A DNA stretch of 64,000 bases from an uncultured bacterium (GTDB taxonomy: Bacteria > Bacteroidota > Bacteroidia > Bacteroidales > UBA932): contig CASGCS010000012.1 of assembly GCA_949300025.1 (NCBI GenBank), positions 1 through 64,000 of the forward strand, given 5' to 3'. The notes under the pieces were generated by a model. That model saw nothing but the letters and a program-made list of their open reading frames with translations, made no database searches and was not told the origin of the DNA. Of this stretch, positions 60,192 to 64,000 are shown piece by piece. The position numbers and the translations under genes are program-made. The stretch's first letter is position 1. Each line of letters starts with the position of its first letter.

Positions 60192-63074
60192 CTATTCTAT
60201 CCCGAAGAATTCCCGGATGAACTTGTCTTCCCTGAAAAGGTTGCGGGTGTTTACATCATCGGTGGTCCCGTCCATTATGACAGATATCTTGTTGCCTTTT
60301 TCAAGAAGTTTTCTTGCAAAATTCTGGAGCTGTTCTTCAGTGATTGAAGAGATATGGCTGCCGTATCCGGTGTGGAAATCGATGTTTTCCACATAACGGT
60401 ATTCGAGAGCCTTGAGCCAGTAATAGCTGTTGCCGGCAGATTTGTCAAACTCCTCCTGCATGTTCTGCCTTATCTGAGACAGTTCCCTGTTGTCGGCCTT
60501 TCCGTCTGCCAGTTCCCGGAGGGAGTTCTCCACAATGGAGTCAAGTATGTCTGCGTTGAGGCTGTCGGTGGTGAATATGGTGTTGAGGGCGACAATCTCT
60601 TCTGGATAATAGTTGAGCGAAGCGTTGATTCTGGCGTATGTGGCCAGCCGTCTGTTTTCAGGGCTCAGCACCCTGCCTCTGATATAGCGTTCCGTAAATC
60701 TGGCAAGTGTATAGTTCTCTATCGTATAAGGCATGCCATAGGAGAGGGTTACGTTCATATAGGTTTTGGGAGTAATCATGTTGTAGAGGAATCTTTTGCA
60801 GACATGCCCCTTGGCAAGGTAATTGGGCATAACCATCCACTCTTCTCTCTCCATTTGATTGCCCGGTATGGAGCCTATGTATTTTACCGCATACTCCAAA
60901 GCCTGTGCGCTGTCGAAATTGCCTGAAAAGATAAATATGAAATCGGCAGCGTTTGCGAATCTCTCCTTTGTCTGGGCATAGAGGGCTGCGTAATCGAGTT
61001 TTTCCATCATTTCCGCCGTTACGGGCTCAGCGCTCTTCCTGTTGCTGTATGAGTAGTAAAGTAATGTATCCCTGAAGGCATTTTCCGGAGAGAGCGCCCG
61101 AGACCTGAGTTCGTAAATCTTTCCCTGCCTGTATGTTTCAAAGGCAGAGTTGTCGGCCCTGCGTTCTGCCATGTTCATATAGATTGCATGGAAGAGTTTC
61201 TCCATAGAGGACTTGGAGGCGTAACCGTACAGTTCTTCTGTATTTTGCGTGATTCTTGCATCTACTGAAAGGTCGTAATACGAGAAGAGGCGTTCCATGT
61301 TGGGCCGAGAAATATTGCCCAGCCCGCCTATATTCAGAATTTCATTCAGATAGCTTGCGTTTGCGGGCGTTATTCCTTTCATGAGCGAATATCCTCCCTT
61401 GCTTATTGCCTTGAAAAGGACGGTGTCGCTTTTTGTCTGTACATCGCTTTTCAATATGACTACAGCTCCGTTCGACAGTTCGGCAGCCAGGGCACCGCTT
61501 ATGGGGTCTGTGGTTTGCCTGAGGATGCTTCCCGTTCCGTTTCCGGCAAAATCGGGCCAGAATATTACGGGAGCCTGCTCTGTGCCGGAAGCATCGGGGG
61601 TTATCAGTTCTCCGCTGTCATAGGCTGCAAGAATACGCTCGGCAGTGGGAGTGTTTGCATCGGAATATTCAGGCATCATGCAGCAGATGACAACATTGTC
61701 CTCCTGCGAGAGCAGTGCGTTCGCATAACCGTTCACCTGTTTCTGGGTTATGGTAAAGAGAATCTGCTTCATGATTTCGAACTTGAGTTCAATGCTTGCA
61801 AGGGTGGATCCGTTGTAGAAATGGTCCAGCGCCCTTTGCAGGTAAATGTCATTGCCGAGCATTGCGCGGTTGTCGTATATGTTTTCCAACTCTCTGAAAT
61901 ATATGTCTTTGGATTTGGAAATTTCCCTGCTTGTAAAGCCGTACTGTGCTGCTCTGACAATTTCGGAATTGACGAACGAAACAGCGGAATAGACTGTAGA
62001 GGGAAGGGTCTCGAAAGTAATGGAGAAGTTTTCTGAATTCCATATATCGAGGAAGCGCCCTTTTGATATATCCAGATTTGTCACCGGTATGTTCTGTGCA
62101 ATTGCCCCCTCCCTTATCCTGTCTGCAAGGAGTTTTTCGACAGCCGTGTCGAAGTATTCCTGGATAAACGGAACGGAGGTGTTCCTGTAACTCTCCGTCA
62201 GCGGAGTCTTGAGCAGGTTTATGGAGACTTTGGTCTTGCTGTACTCCCTGTCCTTGAGCAGTGCAACGTTTGTCCCTTCAAGCACGGGTGGAGTGTAGTA
62301 TCCGCGCGGCTGCTCCTCCATAGGTTTGGGGATTGTCACAAACGTAGACTTTATCTTTGACTCCAGCAGGGCAGGGTCGATGTCTCCGGCCACTATTATC
62401 GCCTGCATGTCTGGCCTGAACCATTTGTAGTAGAATTCTCTCACCTCTTTCGAGGTATAACTGTCGAGCATGTCTGCATACTCCGGTCTGAAGCTTTCCG
62501 CATAGTCGCTGTCGGGATAAAGCTGGGCGAGCAGCTGCTCGTCGAGCCTGGTCTGTGCATCCCATCTGTTGATGAGTTCGCTCTTTACAAAAGGTGTCTC
62601 TTCCTTGATATCTTCTTCATCTATGTTCAGCGAGCCTATCCAGTTGTATAGTATGAGCAGCGAAGAGTCTATGGTGTTTTCCCTGGCAACGGGAATATCC
62701 TTTATAAGGTAGGTTATGTTGTCTTCTTCTGTAGAAAATACGATATTGTCAGACAAGACCCCTAGCTTCCTCAGGTATTCTGATATTTCGTTGCCGGGGA
62801 AATTGCGTGTCCCTTTAAGCATCAGGGCTTCCAGCAGTTCAAACATGCCGGTCTGCTCTTTGCTTTCGAGCACGGTCCCGCATTTTTGTGCAAGGCAGAA
62901 GTCTGCATAGCCCTTGACGGCGTCATTTTTTATAAGAATGTACGAAAGGCCGTTGGCCAGTGTGCCGCTTTTTACGCGGGGATCGTCGGGGAGAGCCTCC
63001 ACGTCGCGCTGCTGGGAGTAAAGGGCCGCCGTAATCGTGAGAAAAAAAAGAAGTGTTACAAGAAGTCTTCGCAT
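60192..63074 (-). CDS. M16 family peptidase homologue with lost zinc site
   Basis: A 960-residue exported protein with a signal peptide (to about residue 20) and the four-domain M16 layout. The inverted zinc motif HxxEH should lie in the first domain, but the aligned stretch reads GMFELLEALMLKG (76-88): the two histidines are Glu79 and Ala83, leaving only Glu82. The later part has the paired-domain match (ALEYAVKYIGSIPGN, GMPYTIENYTLARFTERYI). I conclude it is probably not a protease by itself. It may act as a regulatory or scaffold subunit, as inactive M16 partners do. Confidence 0.85.
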   Translation of the reverse strand: MRRLLVTLLFFLTITAALYSQQRDVEALPDDPRVKSGTLANGLSYILIKNDAVKGYADFCLAQKCGTVLESKEQTGMFELLEALMLKGTRNFPGNEISEYLRKLGVLSDNIVFSTEEDNITYLIKDIPVARENTIDSSLLILYNWIGSLNIDEEDIKEETPFVKSELINRWDAQTRLDEQLLAQLYPDSDYAESFRPEYADMLDSYTSKEVREFYYKWFRPDMQAIIVAGDIDPALLESKIKSTFVTIPKPMEEQPRGYYTPPVLEGTNVALLKDREYSKTKVSINLLKTPLTESYRNTSVPFIQEYFDTAVEKLLADRIREGAIAQNIPVTNLDISKGRFLDIWNSENFSITFETLPSTVYSAVSFVNSEIVRAAQYGFTSREISKSKDIYFRELENIYDNRAMLGNDIYLQRALDHFYNGSTLASIELKFEIMKQILFTITQKQVNGYANALLSQEDNVVICCMMPEYSDANTPTAERILAAYDSGELITPDASGTEQAPVIFWPDFAGNGTGSILRQTTDPISGALAAELSNGAVVILKSDVQTKSDTVLFKAISKGGYSLMKGITPANASYLNEILNIGGLGNISRPNMERLFSYYDLSVDARITQNTEELYGYASKSSMEKLFHAIYMNMAERRADNSAFETYRQGKIYELRSRALSPENAFRDTLLYYSYSNRKSAEPVTAEMMEKLDYAALYAQTKERFANAADFIFIFSGNFDSAQALEYAVKYIGSIPGNQMEREEWMVMPNYLAKGHVCKRFLYNMITPKTYMNVTLSYGMPYTIENYTLARFTERYIRGRVLSPENRRLATYARINASLNYYPEEIVALNTIFTTDSLNADILDSIVENSLRELADGKADNRELSQIRQNMQEEFDKSAGNSYYWLKALEYRYVENIDFHTGYGSHISSITEEQLQNFARKLLEKGNKISVIMDGTTDDVNTRNLFREDKFIREFFGIE

Positions 63075-63108
63075 ATCTGATTCATCTGTTAAACTTTGCA
63101 GAATGGCA

Positions 63109-63116
63109 CAAATTTA
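63109..63116 (-). promoter_or_regulatory. -7 box of the M16-DUF3109 operon
   Basis: The minus strand reads TAAATTTG, 34 bp before the M16 start codon. Confidence 0.5.
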
Positions 63117-63170
63117 GTTCTTTTATGCTTATCCGCAAAAGTGCTGTCTGTTATATTACCATTCTCGAAT

Positions 63171-64000
63171 TCATTGAATAAAATACTCAGTTTTTAACCA
63201 AAAGGCATAAATCGGGTCCTGAAACGAGATTTCACCAGCCTTGTTATCCAATATGTCATTCTTTACAAGGGCTGCCTTTGAGCGGGATATTGAGGTCGTT
63301 GAAGAGATTTGATAGCGATGCATAACTTCAGTTGAACTAATGGCTTTTTCACCGGCTATAAGGGCTTTGAGGTAGTTTAGTTGCTGTGTGGTCAGTGTTT
63401 CGGTGATTGTTACAAACAACAGACTTAACTGTTCCACCAATGCCGTGTGCGCCTCGCGCACAATCTCGACGGTACATACATCCTTTGTCCTGAGCCATGA
63501 CAGTTGTGCCAGCTGCTGTGCGTAGTAAGGGTGGTTATCTACGAGCTTTGCAATCAAATGGCTTGCTTCATCGGTGATGTTCTTGCCGGTATCTGCGAAA
63601 CGACTCTTGAAAAATTCAACGAGGCAAGGCGTCTCAATCTTATTAAGGAATACCAGATTGCCGAACTTGTAGAATGGCTTGGATGAGTCGGTAAAGACTT
63701 CCATCATCATGTGGCGCTTGCTGCCATAGAGACAATAGGCCACACTTTGGTGCTGCTGCCAGTGTGAGCGCAACTTTTTCTGGAAATAGTCCGGATCGGT
63801 AAATTCCGCGATATTTTGGAATTCATCTATGCAAATCACGATTTTCAGGCCTTTCTTTCCGGCAACCTTTTCGGCAAGATCGAGCACTTCATCGGGATTT
63901 TGCCTTACCTCTTCCCAATCAAAGTCGATAGAAACCTCATTGGCAGGGTCTGTGCCGATTGAAATCCTTGGAATAAGATGCGAAAAGAAACTCTTGGCGC
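63171..64000 (-). CDS. Archaeal-type ATPase (ATPase_2), 5' part cut off
   Basis: The reading frame is open to the window edge, so the Walker A region and start lie outside. Visible: a Walker B stretch IVICIDEFQN, YCLYGSKRHMMMEVF (sensor-like), PFYKFGNLVFLNKI, and a C-terminal winged-helix domain (SSTEVMHRYQIS and PIYAFWLKTEYF). This is the PF01637-type AAA group, common in Bacteroidota accessory regions and sometimes tied to toxin-like or defence roles. It ends close to the M16 gene's promoter region. Confidence 0.85.
   Translation of the reverse strand, partial: AKSFFSHLIPRISIGTDPANEVSIDFDWEEVRQNPDEVLDLAEKVAGKKGLKIVICIDEFQNIAEFTDPDYFQKKLRSHWQQHQSVAYCLYGSKRHMMMEVFTDSSKPFYKFGNLVFLNKIETPCLVEFFKSRFADTGKNITDEASHLIAKLVDNHPYYAQQLAQLSWLRTKDVCTVEIVREAHTALVEQLSLLFVTITETLTTQQLNYLKALIAGEKAISSTEVMHRYQISSTTSISRSKAALVKNDILDNKAGEISFQDPIYAFWLKTEYFIQ

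Overview
The window comes from a chromosome of a Bacteroidales-type member of the Bacteroidota. Several things point there: a fused SecDF, Bacteroidota promoter -7 boxes (TAnnTTTG) in front of most operons, an SUI1/DUF4271/hemD/rnpA/yidD operon, large DUF2723 and DUF3109 proteins, a GH3/LuxE pair, many lipobox lipoproteins with few Shine-Dalgarno sites, and a CTnDOT-like tyrosine integrase. Genus and species cannot be told from the sequence alone.

Layout. (1) 1-7.2 kb is accessory. It holds five minus-strand cargo genes plus a coiled-coil membrane protein (lipoproteins, a beta-propeller, FISUMP/DUF1566-like lectin-fold domains), then an integrase whose upstream region carries a 12-bp inverted repeat framing a direct repeat, a plausible attachment or recombinase site. 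(2) 7.4-13.8 kb is core: SecDF, a PD40/SPOR envelope protein, and the NfeD-FloA pair. (3) 13.9-16.3 kb is a small variable cassette between tRNA-Ser(GCT) and tRNA-Pro(TGG). It holds a GC-rich, strongly folded repeat region and a TIR-PEGA-like-WG-repeat protein. This is the best candidate for an undescribed system. (4) 16.4-33 kb is core: a thioredoxin-fold lipoprotein, phosphodiester glycosidase, Na/Pi transporter, an HExxH protease fused to an outer-membrane-like C-terminus, PnuC, UvrC, a fused lipid acyltransferase, the SUI1-yidD operon, and a DUF2723 membrane protein. (5) 33-38.7 kb holds the rdgB-recO-GH3-LuxE operon and a CtpA protease. (6) 38.7-41 kb is a tandem duplication of a lipoprotein/outer-membrane-protein pair. 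(7) 41-63 kb is housekeeping: MATE, KdsB, sigma-54 activator-LptE-SecG operon, MiaA, SmpB, Lgt, PGK, Frr, PyrH, an orphan SdhC, HemW, DUF2007, DUF3109 and a degenerate M16 peptidase. A nested-palindrome repeat lies between pgk and frr. (8) At the right edge an archaeal-type ATPase gene runs off the window.

Working together: SecDF and SecG, Lgt, LptE, KdsB and the lipid acyltransferase supply envelope biogenesis. Frr, SmpB, SUI1, RnpA, MiaA and the prolyl-tRNA editing protein serve translation and RNA. RdgB, RecO and UvrC serve genome maintenance. Function calls rest on motif recognition by eye; no database search was run.
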